From positions 1 to 16,549 of the forward strand of contig CAYTVI010000044.1 in NCBI GenBank assembly GCA_964441765.1: 16,549 bases of DNA, written 5' to 3'. Shown in pieces: positions 1 through 5,784 of this stretch (positions are counted from its first letter, which is position 1; each line of letters begins with the position of its first letter). Source of the DNA: Sulfurospirillum sp964441765. Lineage in GTDB: Bacteria; Campylobacterota; Campylobacteria; Campylobacterales; Sulfurospirillaceae. Position numbers and translations under genes: made by a program. The notes beneath the pieces are model-generated. The model did no database searches. It saw only the letters and a list, made by a program, of their open reading frames with translations, and was not told the origin of the DNA.

Positions 1-2
1 CG

Positions 3-353
3 GAAACGCCAAAAATTATCGATGCAATTGTTAGTGGTGTTGCCATACAACCACCTGTGATGCCAAGATTTGTACAACCAAGCATTATTTTCCAAGCCCC
101 ACGTCCACAAACATTTAGTTTTGGTGGGCAACCGGTTCAGCTTATGTCCACTCCTGTAGGTGATATGCCAACGCAGATTATCTCTTTGGGTGAAATTAGA
201 CAAATGCAACAAGAGAGTGCAGGTGGAACGGATGGCGTGAGAAGTCCAGAGATTCGCATTCCTTTAGGTCAAAACTCGCTAATTCAGCTTGTGAATGGGG
301 GATTAAACCTTCCGACAGGCATTGATCAAGAATTTTTCATGGCACAAAGATAA
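3..353 (+). CDS. C-terminal end of a TpsA-type large exoprotein (partial)
   Basis: This reading frame is open from the first in-frame codon at base 3 to the stop, with no stop or convincing ribosome-binding site upstream, so it is the 3' end of a longer gene whose start lies outside the window. The visible 116 residues are rich in Pro, Gln, Gly and Ile, with no Cys, no membrane segment and no recognisable domain. The GTG-ATG at 57-62 has no Shine-Dalgarno sequence and is not the start. Identification as the end of a secreted adhesin or haemagglutinin-like exoprotein (TpsA) is inferred from the neighbour: the next gene, 9 bp away, encodes a TpsB transporter, and such pairs are normally co-transcribed. 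The N-terminal TPS secretion domain that would prove it is not in the window. Confidence 0.7.
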   Translation, partial: ETPKIIDAIVSGVAIQPPVMPRFVQPSIIFQAPRPQTFSFGGQPVQLMSTPVGDMPTQIISLGEIRQMQQESAGGTDGVRSPEIRIPLGQNSLIQLVNGGLNLPTGIDQEFFMAQR

Positions 354-362
354 GGGGAAAAG

Positions 363-2009
363 ATGAAGACAACAAACATAATATTGCTATCGTTGGCAAC
401 AAGCGCATCTCTTTTTGCGGCACCTCCTAGTATAGGCGATATCGAAAAGCAAGTCCAAGTGCCTAAAGAGGTAGAAAAAGGGATGAATAATATCATCCCC
501 TCCATCCCTCAAGAAACTCTAAAAGAGCCAATGGTAGAAGAGAGTGGTAGAAGTATTGAAGTCAAAGGCTTTAAATTTATAGGTGCTTTACATGTAAGTG
601 AAGAAAAACTTCTTTCTCGCATTCAAGGCTATGTCGGGAAAAAGCATAGTTTTGCTGAACTGCAAAAGATAACATCGCTTATCACTAAAGCCTATAGAGA
701 AGAGGGTTTCTTTGTAGCACGTGCCTATCTTCCTAAACAAGAGATGAAAGAGGGGATTTTAGAGATTGCTATCATTGAAGGAAACTATGGAGCATTTCAT
801 CTGAAAAACAGCTCTTTAGTTTCCAATGAACGTGTTCAAGCGATGCTGGATGATATCAAAGGAGATAATGTTGTCTCCGTGGATACTTTAGAGCGTGCCA
901 TGCTTATCATCAATGATACACCGGGTGTAAAAGTAACAGGTGCGGATGTCAAACCGGGAGAGAAAGTTGGAACATCGGATTTTGATATTACCTCTGAAGC
1001 GACCAATCCATACAGTGCATATATCATTAGCGATAATTATGGTTCAAAGTACACAGGACGTTACAGAGTCAATGTAGGTCTGAGTGCGAATTCACCGTTA
1101 GGTTATGGTGATAAGTTTGGAATAAATGGCGTTATATCTACCAAAACTGACTTGAAAAACGGTAAGGTTTATTATAATTTTCCTCTGATGGCAAATGGAC
1201 TTCGAGGAGAAATTAGTGCGGCAAAAACCACTTACTCACTGGCGGAAGATTATGCCGCATTAGATGCTTTAGGACATTCAACGACTTTGGAAGCTTCACT
1301 TTCATATCCTTTGATTCGTACACGTTTAGAGACCTTAAACCTCTCTTTGGGCGTTGTACACAAAGATATGGAAGATGAGGTAAGAAGTACCTCTACGCTA
1401 ACGAAAAAAGAGTCAGACGCTCTTAATATGGGCGCTAGTTATACTAAAAGTGATACTCTTTTTGGATTTAATAGCACACTTTCTACGCAAGTAACACTGA
1501 CAATGGGCGATTTGGATAGTCCTACCAATACGGATACCGATGGAAGTTATTCTAAGATAGCTGGTAGTATTGAACAAGGTGTAGAGTTTACTCCTGAGTA
1601 TGCTTTAATGGCAAGCCTACGCTTTCAAAAAGCATTAGGTAATAAAAATCTGGATGGAAGCGAAGATTTCTCATTGGGAGGCGCTTATGGTGTAAGAGCA
1701 TTTCCCGATGGAGAACACTCTTCTGAAAATGGCTATCTCTTAGGGCTGGAACTTTTTTACACACTTCCTACGATAGAAAGTATAAGTCATAAAGTAAGTG
1801 TTTTTGCCGATACAGGGTATGCTTCTATGGAAAATAATAATGGAACAAGCCAAAGCAGACACTTAAGTGACTTAGGTGTTGGATACCAAGCTTCGTATAA
1901 GAGCTTTTTTACAAAAGCGCAAGTGGCTCGTGTTGTTGGTGGGGAGAAAGTAGAGAGTGAAAATGAACGCTCGACACGTCTTTTACTTCAAATTGGGTAC
2001 GTGTATTAG
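363..2009 (+). CDS. TpsB-family (ShlB/FhaC-like) outer-membrane transporter
   Basis: This 548-residue protein should export the partner exoprotein across the outer membrane (two-partner, type Vb secretion). Residues 1-19 form a signal peptide ending in LFAA. Residues about 65-140 resemble a POTRA domain (VKGFKFIGALHV to AIIEGNYG) and about 143-210 a second one. From about 215 to the end the sequence alternates in beta-barrel fashion, finishing with the hydrophobic/aromatic strand LLLQIGYVY. The motif VRAFPDGE at about 444-451 corresponds to the L6 loop VRGF/VRAYPxGE motif of ShlB-type transporters. The start ATG is preceded by AAGGGGA and lies 9 bp after the upstream stop, which implies one operon. 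Length is normal for the family. The exact substrate cannot be read from this gene. One TTACATGTAA palindrome sits in the first POTRA at 588-597. Confidence 0.9.
   Translation: MKTTNIILLSLATSASLFAAPPSIGDIEKQVQVPKEVEKGMNNIIPSIPQETLKEPMVEESGRSIEVKGFKFIGALHVSEEKLLSRIQGYVGKKHSFAELQKITSLITKAYREEGFFVARAYLPKQEMKEGILEIAIIEGNYGAFHLKNSSLVSNERVQAMLDDIKGDNVVSVDTLERAMLIINDTPGVKVTGADVKPGEKVGTSDFDITSEATNPYSAYIISDNYGSKYTGRYRVNVGLSANSPLGYGDKFGINGVISTKTDLKNGKVYYNFPLMANGLRGEISAAKTTYSLAEDYAALDALGHSTTLEASLSYPLIRTRLETLNLSLGVVHKDMEDEVRSTSTLTKKESDALNMGASYTKSDTLFGFNSTLSTQVTLTMGDLDSPTNTDTDGSYSKIAGSIEQGVEFTPEYALMASLRFQKALGNKNLDGSEDFSLGGAYGVRAFPDGEHSSENGYLLGLELFYTLPTIESISHKVSVFADTGYASMENNNGTSQSRHLSDLGVGYQASYKSFFTKAQVARVVGGEKVESENERSTRLLLQIGYVY
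588..597. repeat. TTACATGTAA palindrome, copy 1
   Basis: Exact 10-bp copy inside the transporter gene, read in frame as Leu-His-Val (ALHVSE) in the first POTRA domain. Confidence 0.9.
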
Positions 2010-2028
2010 TTCAAAAGTGTTTCTCTAA

Positions 2029-2064
2029 ATTTTACATGTAAGGAGTTTCCCTTACATGTAAAAT
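2029..2064. terminator. Perfect 15-bp hairpin made from two TTACATGTAA palindromes
   Basis: Bases 2029-2043 and 2050-2064 are perfect inverted repeats (15 bp) around a 6-base AGTTTC loop. Each arm contains one complete TTACATGTAA copy (2032-2041 and 2052-2061) flanked by complementary bases. It begins 19 bp after the transporter stop and ends 34 bp before the hemerythrin start. It probably ends or processes the upstream transcript, but no U-tract follows (the next bases are GTTAATC), so a classical intrinsic terminator is not certain. Because each arm is itself a palindrome, it could instead be a double binding site for a dimeric protein. Confidence 0.65.
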
Positions 2065-2098
2065 GTTAATCATTTAGAAATTTTGAAGGATAAAGCAG

Positions 2099-2521
2099 AT
2101 GTCAAAAGAGTGGAGTGAGAGTTATAGTTTACACCATGAAAAGATTGATGCGCAACATCAAGAGCTTTTTAGATTAGCAAATTGTGTCGAAGCATTGGAT
2201 GCAAAGACAACGACAAAAGAGACATTGGCTACTTTACTGAAAGAATTTTTTGCTTATATGAGAGAGCATTTTAAAGATGAAGAAGTGTATATGCAAAGCT
2301 TGGGTTATCCAAGATTGGAAGAGCATAAAAAGCTTCATGAAAACATTGTTGATGCCATGACAACGCTTTTAAAAGAGACTAAAGGGATTGAAACTTTGCA
2401 GGCTAAAATGAAAGTGGTATCACACAAATGGCTTGTTGAACATATCTTGGAAAATGACCTTCACATCGAGAAGTGGCGAGCGGGCAATACGATAGATTTA
2501 GATGAACTTGAAGTACTCTAA
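2099..2521 (+). CDS. Bacteriohemerythrin
   Basis: This single-domain hemerythrin of 140 residues carries a non-haem di-iron centre that binds O2 and in some bacteria handles NO. All seven expected iron ligands are present: His20 (in DAQHQELF), His57 and Glu61 (HFKDE), His76 and His80 (HKKLH), and His115 and Asp120 (HILEND). The N-terminal W5 and the four-helix pattern fit the family, and no signal peptide is seen, so it is cytoplasmic. AAGGA lies upstream of the ATG at normal spacing. A TTACATGTAA palindrome begins 3 bp after its stop, and a CRP/FNR regulator follows 69 bp later on the same strand. In microaerophilic Campylobacterota such proteins protect O2-labile enzymes. A specific role beside the nitrite reductase genes is inference. 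Confidence 0.93.
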   Translation: MSKEWSESYSLHHEKIDAQHQELFRLANCVEALDAKTTTKETLATLLKEFFAYMREHFKDEEVYMQSLGYPRLEEHKKLHENIVDAMTTLLKETKGIETLQAKMKVVSHKWLVEHILENDLHIEKWRAGNTIDLDELEVL

Positions 2522-2524
2522 CGC

Positions 2525-2534
2525 TTACATGTAA
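2525..2534. repeat. TTACATGTAA palindrome, copy 4
   Basis: Exact copy 3 bp downstream of the hemerythrin stop codon. It also lies 14 bp upstream of a possible -10 element for the next gene. Confidence 0.9.
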
Positions 2535-2548
2535 AGAATTTCCTAACC

Positions 2549-2554
2549 TACAAT
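2549..2554 (+). promoter_or_regulatory. Possible -10 element (TACAAT) for the CRP-family gene
   Basis: TACAAT lies 37 bp before the preferred ATG, giving a predicted start near 2561 and a 30-nt leader. No convincing -35 box is seen. The palindrome at 2525-2534 covers part of the -35 region, so it could influence this promoter. Confidence 0.35.
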
Positions 2555-2590
2555 ACGTTACTATCGCGCTATCAATATAAGGAAGTTTTG

Positions 2591-3229
2591 ATGGAACGTA
2601 TTAGAAATATCCCTTGCTTTGCAAAACTCAGTGATGAACAGCTCGCAAAACTTGAAAAAATTTCAGTCATTAAAAAATACAACGCCAAAGAGATTCTTTT
2701 TTATGAAGGTGATGAGCCAACCTATCTTTATGTACTTTTACAAGGAACGCTTAAAGTTTACAAAACCAATCACAAAGGGCAACAGATTTTCTTGCATCAG
2801 TTTTACCCAGGAGGACTTGTTGCAGAACTGGCTAACTTTGAAAACATCCCATACCCTGCAACCGCTGAGTTTACAAGTAATTCAGAGGTGTTACGCATCG
2901 AATACAAAGCCTTAGAAAAAGACTTCTTTAAAAACCCCGAAATTTCCATGGAAATTATTAAATCTCTCATTGCAAAGCACAAAATCCTTATCGATATTAT
3001 TCAAAAAGAGGTGATTTTAACTGCAGAAGCGAAAGTGGCTAAATTTATTTTAGACAACAGCGAACTTTTTGCTAGTCTCAAAAACACACAAATTGCTTCT
3101 ATTTTAAATCTCACCCCTGAAACACTCTCGAGGACACTAGGTAAATTTAAAAGCTCTGGTTTGATTGAGCAAGAAGAAAAAAATCATTTGGTGATTTTAG
3201 ATAGAGAATCTTTAGAAGCAATGTTGTAA
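2591..3229 (+). CDS. CRP/FNR-family transcription regulator (Nss-like), first copy
   Basis: This 212-residue regulator has an N-terminal cyclic-nucleotide-binding-like beta-barrel (about 10-115), a long dimer helix (about 117-145) and a C-terminal winged helix (about 145-212). The recognition helix reads TPETLSRTLGKF, placing Glu177, Ser180 and Arg181 in the E-x-x-S-R arrangement that FNR uses to read TTGAT half-sites. Only one Cys (Cys9) is present, so it lacks the four-Cys Fe-S cluster of FNR. This is typical of the NssR/Nss proteins that control nitrosative-stress and nitrite genes in Campylobacter and Wolinella. The ATG at 2591 is preferred over the adjacent TTG at 2588 because AAGGAA at 2579-2584 gives 6-nt spacing. 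It lies upstream of nrfH in the same direction, so regulating nrf is a reasonable inference. The effector is unknown. Confidence 0.85.
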   Translation: MERIRNIPCFAKLSDEQLAKLEKISVIKKYNAKEILFYEGDEPTYLYVLLQGTLKVYKTNHKGQQIFLHQFYPGGLVAELANFENIPYPATAEFTSNSEVLRIEYKALEKDFFKNPEISMEIIKSLIAKHKILIDIIQKEVILTAEAKVAKFILDNSELFASLKNTQIASILNLTPETLSRTLGKFKSSGLIEQEEKNHLVILDRESLEAML

Positions 3230-3404
3230 GTTTTTTCTTAAATATTAAGACTATAGAAATTTTACTATTTTGACGTTTTAATTGCTTCAAATAAGTTAGG
3301 CATATTTTTCTTCTAAAACTCTTATTTAAGGTGGTTTTCTTTCTTTTGACGTAGACGTTTTGACAGAAAAAAACAACCAGTAATTTTTCTTATTTAGCTA
3401 TTTT

Positions 3405-3420
3405 CTTGATGTAAGTCAAG
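3405..3420. promoter_or_regulatory. FNR/CRP-type operator upstream of nrfH
   Basis: CTTGATGTAAGTCAAG has 5-bp inverted half-sites (CTTGA/TCAAG) spaced by 6. Compared with the FNR consensus TTGAT-N4-ATCAA it matches 9 of 10 defined bases. Its centre (3412.5) is exactly 41.5 bp upstream of the start predicted from TACAAT at 3442-3447, the class II activator position. The two CRP-family proteins in this window carry the E-x-x-S-R residues expected to read TTGA. Which protein binds is not shown by the sequence. Confidence 0.75.
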
Positions 3421-3441
3421 GTTTTTCCTGAACATTTTTTA

Positions 3442-3447
3442 TACAAT
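3442..3447 (+). promoter_or_regulatory. -10 element of the nrfHA promoter
   Basis: TACAAT within TATACAAT, giving a predicted transcription start near 3454. No good -35 is seen, consistent with activator dependence on the operator at 3405-3420. The start gives a leader of about 151 nt. Confidence 0.6.
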
Positions 3448-3516
3448 TCCTATTAACTTTCACTTATATTATTGAATTAAGATAAAATTAATAATAGGAG
3501 GTCGTAAGTCTGTTTT

Positions 3517-3584
3517 GATGCGAGGGCTGTTTATCTCGCATTTCGGTCTGGTTAGGCGTTGTCGCTTTATGTGTAAAGTGACAA
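3517..3584 (+). promoter_or_regulatory. Two-hairpin leader of nrfHA mRNA
   Basis: Hairpin 1 pairs ATGCGAG (3518-3524) with CTCGCAT (3535-3541) around a 10-nt loop. Hairpin 2 pairs 3559-3569 with 3574-3584, an 11-bp stem with one G-U pair and a TGTG tetraloop. It ends 9 nt before the nrfH Shine-Dalgarno (3594-3600). Neither is followed by a U-tract, so control of translation or RNA stability is more likely than termination. A 25-codon frame (ATG 3518 to TAA 3595) runs through both hairpins, but its nearest AGGAGG (3496-3501) is 16 nt away. No known riboswitch class is recognised. Confidence 0.5.
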
Positions 3585-3604
3585 AGAAATTTTAAGGAGG
3601 GAAT

Positions 3605-4138
3605 GTGAAAAATAGTAAATTCCTAAAATACGCAGCACTTTGTGTTTTTGTGATAGCACTAGGCTTTCTTGCCTATATGGTACATATCTCAAAAGCGTTG
3701 TCGTATCTCTCCAGTGACCCCAAAGCCTGTATCAACTGTCACGTCATGAACACGCAATATGCGACATGGCAACACAGTTCACATGCGGAGAGGGCTAACT
3801 GTGTCGATTGTCACTTACCACGTGATAACATGGTCAATAAGTACATCGCAAAAGCAAAAGATGGTTACAACCATACGGTTGCTTTTACGTTTAATACTTA
3901 TAAAAATGCTATTACCATTAGTGATGATGGAGCGAAGAGAGTGCAGGAGAATTGTATTTCTTGTCATGCGAGTTTAACCTCACAGATGGTAAGTAATAGT
4001 GACCTAAACCACAAATATGATGACCCAAGTGTCGCTACGGGAAGACGATGTTGGGAGTGTCATAAAGGTGTACCACACGGTAAGGTCAGAGGTCTTACGA
4101 CCACGCCTAATAACTTAGGCGTTAAAGAAGTAAAATAA
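3605..4138 (+). CDS. nrfH: NrfH, membrane tetrahaem cytochrome c quinol dehydrogenase
   Basis: NrfH takes electrons from the quinol pool and passes them to NrfA on the periplasmic side of the inner membrane. This 177-residue protein has one N-terminal membrane anchor (about 9-28) and four haem motifs: CINCH (42-46), CVDCH (66-70), CISCH (117-121) and CWECH (149-153). Met48, two residues after the first haem His, matches the unusual CXXCHxM haem-1 arrangement of the family, and Asp86 is in the position of the Asp near the quinol site. Translation starts at GTG 3605, because the overlapping ATG at 3603 runs straight into TGA. AAGGAGG at 3594-3600 fixes this start. nrfA follows after 16 bp, so the two are one unit. 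Length and motif order are normal for the NapC/NrfH family. Confidence 0.97.
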   Translation: MKNSKFLKYAALCVFVIALGFLAYMVHISKALSYLSSDPKACINCHVMNTQYATWQHSSHAERANCVDCHLPRDNMVNKYIAKAKDGYNHTVAFTFNTYKNAITISDDGAKRVQENCISCHASLTSQMVSNSDLNHKYDDPSVATGRRCWECHKGVPHGKVRGLTTTPNNLGVKEVK

Positions 4139-4154
4139 ACGGAGGGAAATAAAG

Positions 4155-5684
4155 ATGAAGTTCAAACTATTATTAGTTGGTTCTTTGGTTGCTATCGGCG
4201 CAATGGCACTTTTGGCAAGCAATATCAATGAAAAAGAGAAACAGCGCGTTGAGCTTAACAAGGCTCCAAGTGAAGCGGGTATTCCAGGTAAAGCAAAAAG
4301 TGAAGAGTGGGCAAAATATTACCCACGTCAGTATGATTCTTGGAAGAAAACAAAAGAGAGCGACCAACTTGATGACATGCTTGCTGCAAAACCTTATTTA
4401 CCCGTTGTTTGGGCAGGTTATGCGTTTGCAAAAGATTATAATGCACCACGTGGTCACTACTATGCGTTACAAGACAATATCAACTCACTTCGTCCAGCAG
4501 CTCCAGTAGATGCAAAAACAGGTCCACTTCCAAGTGCTTGTTGGACATGTAAATCTCCAGACGTTCCACGTTTGATTGAAGAAGATGGAGAGTTAGAGTA
4601 CTTTACAGGTAAATGGGCAAAATACGGCTCGCAATCAGTAAACTCAATTGGCTGTAACAACTGTCATGATGACAAAACAGCACAACTTAAAGCACGTGTT
4701 CCTTACCTTGATAGAGCACTTCAAATTGGTGGTATGAAAACGTTTGAAGAATCAACACATCAAGAAAAACGTTCACTCGTGTGTGCACAATGTCACGTAG
4801 AGTACTATTTCAAAAAGACAGATTGGAAAGATGCTAAAGGTGTTGATAAAACAGCGATGGTCGTAACTCTTCCTTATGAAAATGGTACAACAACAGAAGG
4901 TATGGAAAAATACTACGATGCTATCAATTTCTCTGATTGGACACACAGTATTTCTAAAACACCTATGCTAAAAGCGCAACACCCTGATTGGGAGTTCTGG
5001 AAAACCGGAATTCACGGACAAAAAGGTGTTTCATGTGCAGATTGTCATATGCCTTACACCCAAGAAGGTTCAGTGAAGTATTCTGACCACCAAATCCAAA
5101 GTCCACTTAAGACTATGGATAAGAGTTGTATGAATTGTCACAGAGAGAGTGAAGCAAAGCTTAAAGATATCGTTAAACAAAAGTATGATCGTAAAGAATT
5201 CTTGATGGACATCGCGTTTGACAACATCGCAAAAGCACACTTAGAAACAGGTGAAGCAATTCGTGTGGGTGCAACCGATGCTGAACTGAAAGAAATCAGA
5301 ACGCTTATCCGTCACTCACAATGGAGAGGCGATATGGCGATTGCTGGACATGGTAACTACTTCCACGCACCAGAAGAGACATTACGTTTATTGGCTTCTG
5401 CAAATGATAAAGCGCAACAAGCACGTATCAAGCTTGTTAAAGTCTTAGCAAAATACGGCGCAGTTGATTTTATTGCTCCAGATTTCTCAGACAAAGCAAA
5501 AGCTCAAAAGCTTGCTGGTCTTAATATGGAAGCATTAATTGCTGAAAAAATGAAGTTTAAAGAAACATTGGAAAAAGAGTGGAAAAAAGAAGCTCTTGAA
5601 AAAGGTAGATTACATCCAAAATCTGTTGCTCTTGAGCCAGAAGTCGATGCAAAATCTGCATACTATGACAAAACTAAGAAGTAA
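4155..5684 (+). CDS. nrfA: NrfA, pentahaem cytochrome c nitrite reductase (ammonia-forming)
   Basis: NrfA reduces nitrite to ammonium with six electrons in the periplasm, in complex with NrfH. The 509-residue precursor has a signal peptide (about 1-21). It carries the active-site haem motif CWTCK (129-133), where Lys replaces the usual His, and four CXXCH motifs: CNNCH (167-171), CAQCH (210-214), CADCH (294-298) and CMNCH (325-329). By family spacing, Arg113, Tyr217 and His276 are the catalytic residues, and Glu216, Tyr217, Lys273 and Gln275 fit the calcium site. GGAGGG at 4141-4146 precedes the ATG by 8 nt. The CXXCK motif requires a dedicated haem lyase, and nrfI is the next gene. The protein also reduces NO and hydroxylamine in studied relatives (family knowledge). 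Nothing in the sequence looks broken. Confidence 0.98.
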   Translation: MKFKLLLVGSLVAIGAMALLASNINEKEKQRVELNKAPSEAGIPGKAKSEEWAKYYPRQYDSWKKTKESDQLDDMLAAKPYLPVVWAGYAFAKDYNAPRGHYYALQDNINSLRPAAPVDAKTGPLPSACWTCKSPDVPRLIEEDGELEYFTGKWAKYGSQSVNSIGCNNCHDDKTAQLKARVPYLDRALQIGGMKTFEESTHQEKRSLVCAQCHVEYYFKKTDWKDAKGVDKTAMVVTLPYENGTTTEGMEKYYDAINFSDWTHSISKTPMLKAQHPDWEFWKTGIHGQKGVSCADCHMPYTQEGSVKYSDHQIQSPLKTMDKSCMNCHRESEAKLKDIVKQKYDRKEFLMDIAFDNIAKAHLETGEAIRVGATDAELKEIRTLIRHSQWRGDMAIAGHGNYFHAPEETLRLLASANDKAQQARIKLVKVLAKYGAVDFIAPDFSDKAKAQKLAGLNMEALIAEKMKFKETLEKEWKKEALEKGRLHPKSVALEPEVDAKSAYYDKTKK

Positions 5685-5693
5685 CGTCTAAGT

Positions 5694-5721
5694 AAAGAAA
5701 GAGGGTTTTCCCTCTTTCTTT
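5694..5721 (+). terminator. Hairpin after nrfA (terminator or attenuator)
   Basis: A perfect 12-bp inverted repeat, AAAGAAAGAGGG and CCCTCTTTCTTT, flanks a TTTT loop and begins 10 bp after the nrfA stop. The T-rich 3' arm but short T-run suggests partial termination or protection of the nrfHA 3' end. This would make structural proteins more abundant than the haem lyase encoded downstream. Confidence 0.75.
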
Positions 5722-5722
5722 A

Positions 5723-5731
5723 TGATATACT
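5723..5731 (+). promoter_or_regulatory. Possible extended -10 promoter for nrfI
   Basis: TGATATACT matches the extended -10 form TGn-TATAAT with one mismatch. It lies directly after the nrfA hairpin and 54 bp upstream of the nrfI start. It would give nrfIJ expression independent of nrfHA readthrough. No -35 box is clear. Confidence 0.4.
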
Positions 5732-5784
5732 AAAGGCTCTTTAAGAATTTTTAGTGTGTCATCCATGACTCTTTAAGGACCATT

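Larger units (their letters stand above)
3230..3604 (+). other. Regulatory intergenic region and structured leader upstream of nrfH
   Basis: This 375-bp gap without a convincing gene holds the nrfHA control region. The first 175 bp are very AT-rich and contain three TTTTGAC strings (3268, 3344 and 3358) of unknown meaning. Then come an FNR-type box (3405-3420), a TACAAT -10 (3442-3447), and a leader of about 150 nt with two hairpins, ending in a strong AAGGAGG for nrfH. No clear Rho-independent terminator for the upstream regulator gene is seen; only a short CTTAA-ATA-TTAAG inverted repeat follows its stop. Confidence 0.7.

Noticed and set aside
57..353. GTG at 57 as the start of a small independent protein
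   Set aside because: The frame is open upstream to the window edge and there is no ribosome-binding site before it, so it is the end of a longer gene.
3268..3365. Three TTTTGAC strings as a repeat-based operator
   Set aside because: They are short, unevenly spaced (76 and 14 bp) and in AT-rich DNA. None forms a full TTGA-N6-TCAA box.
3518..3595. 25-codon leader frame as a real gene
   Set aside because: The nearest AGGAGG is 16 nt from the ATG (13 nt from the preceding in-frame TTG), and the bases are better explained by hairpin pairing. It is kept only as a possibility in the leader finding.
4543..4552. GGACATGTAA in nrfA as a twelfth palindrome copy
   Set aside because: It matches only 8 of 10 bases and encodes the W-T-C-K active-site motif, which is fixed by protein function.
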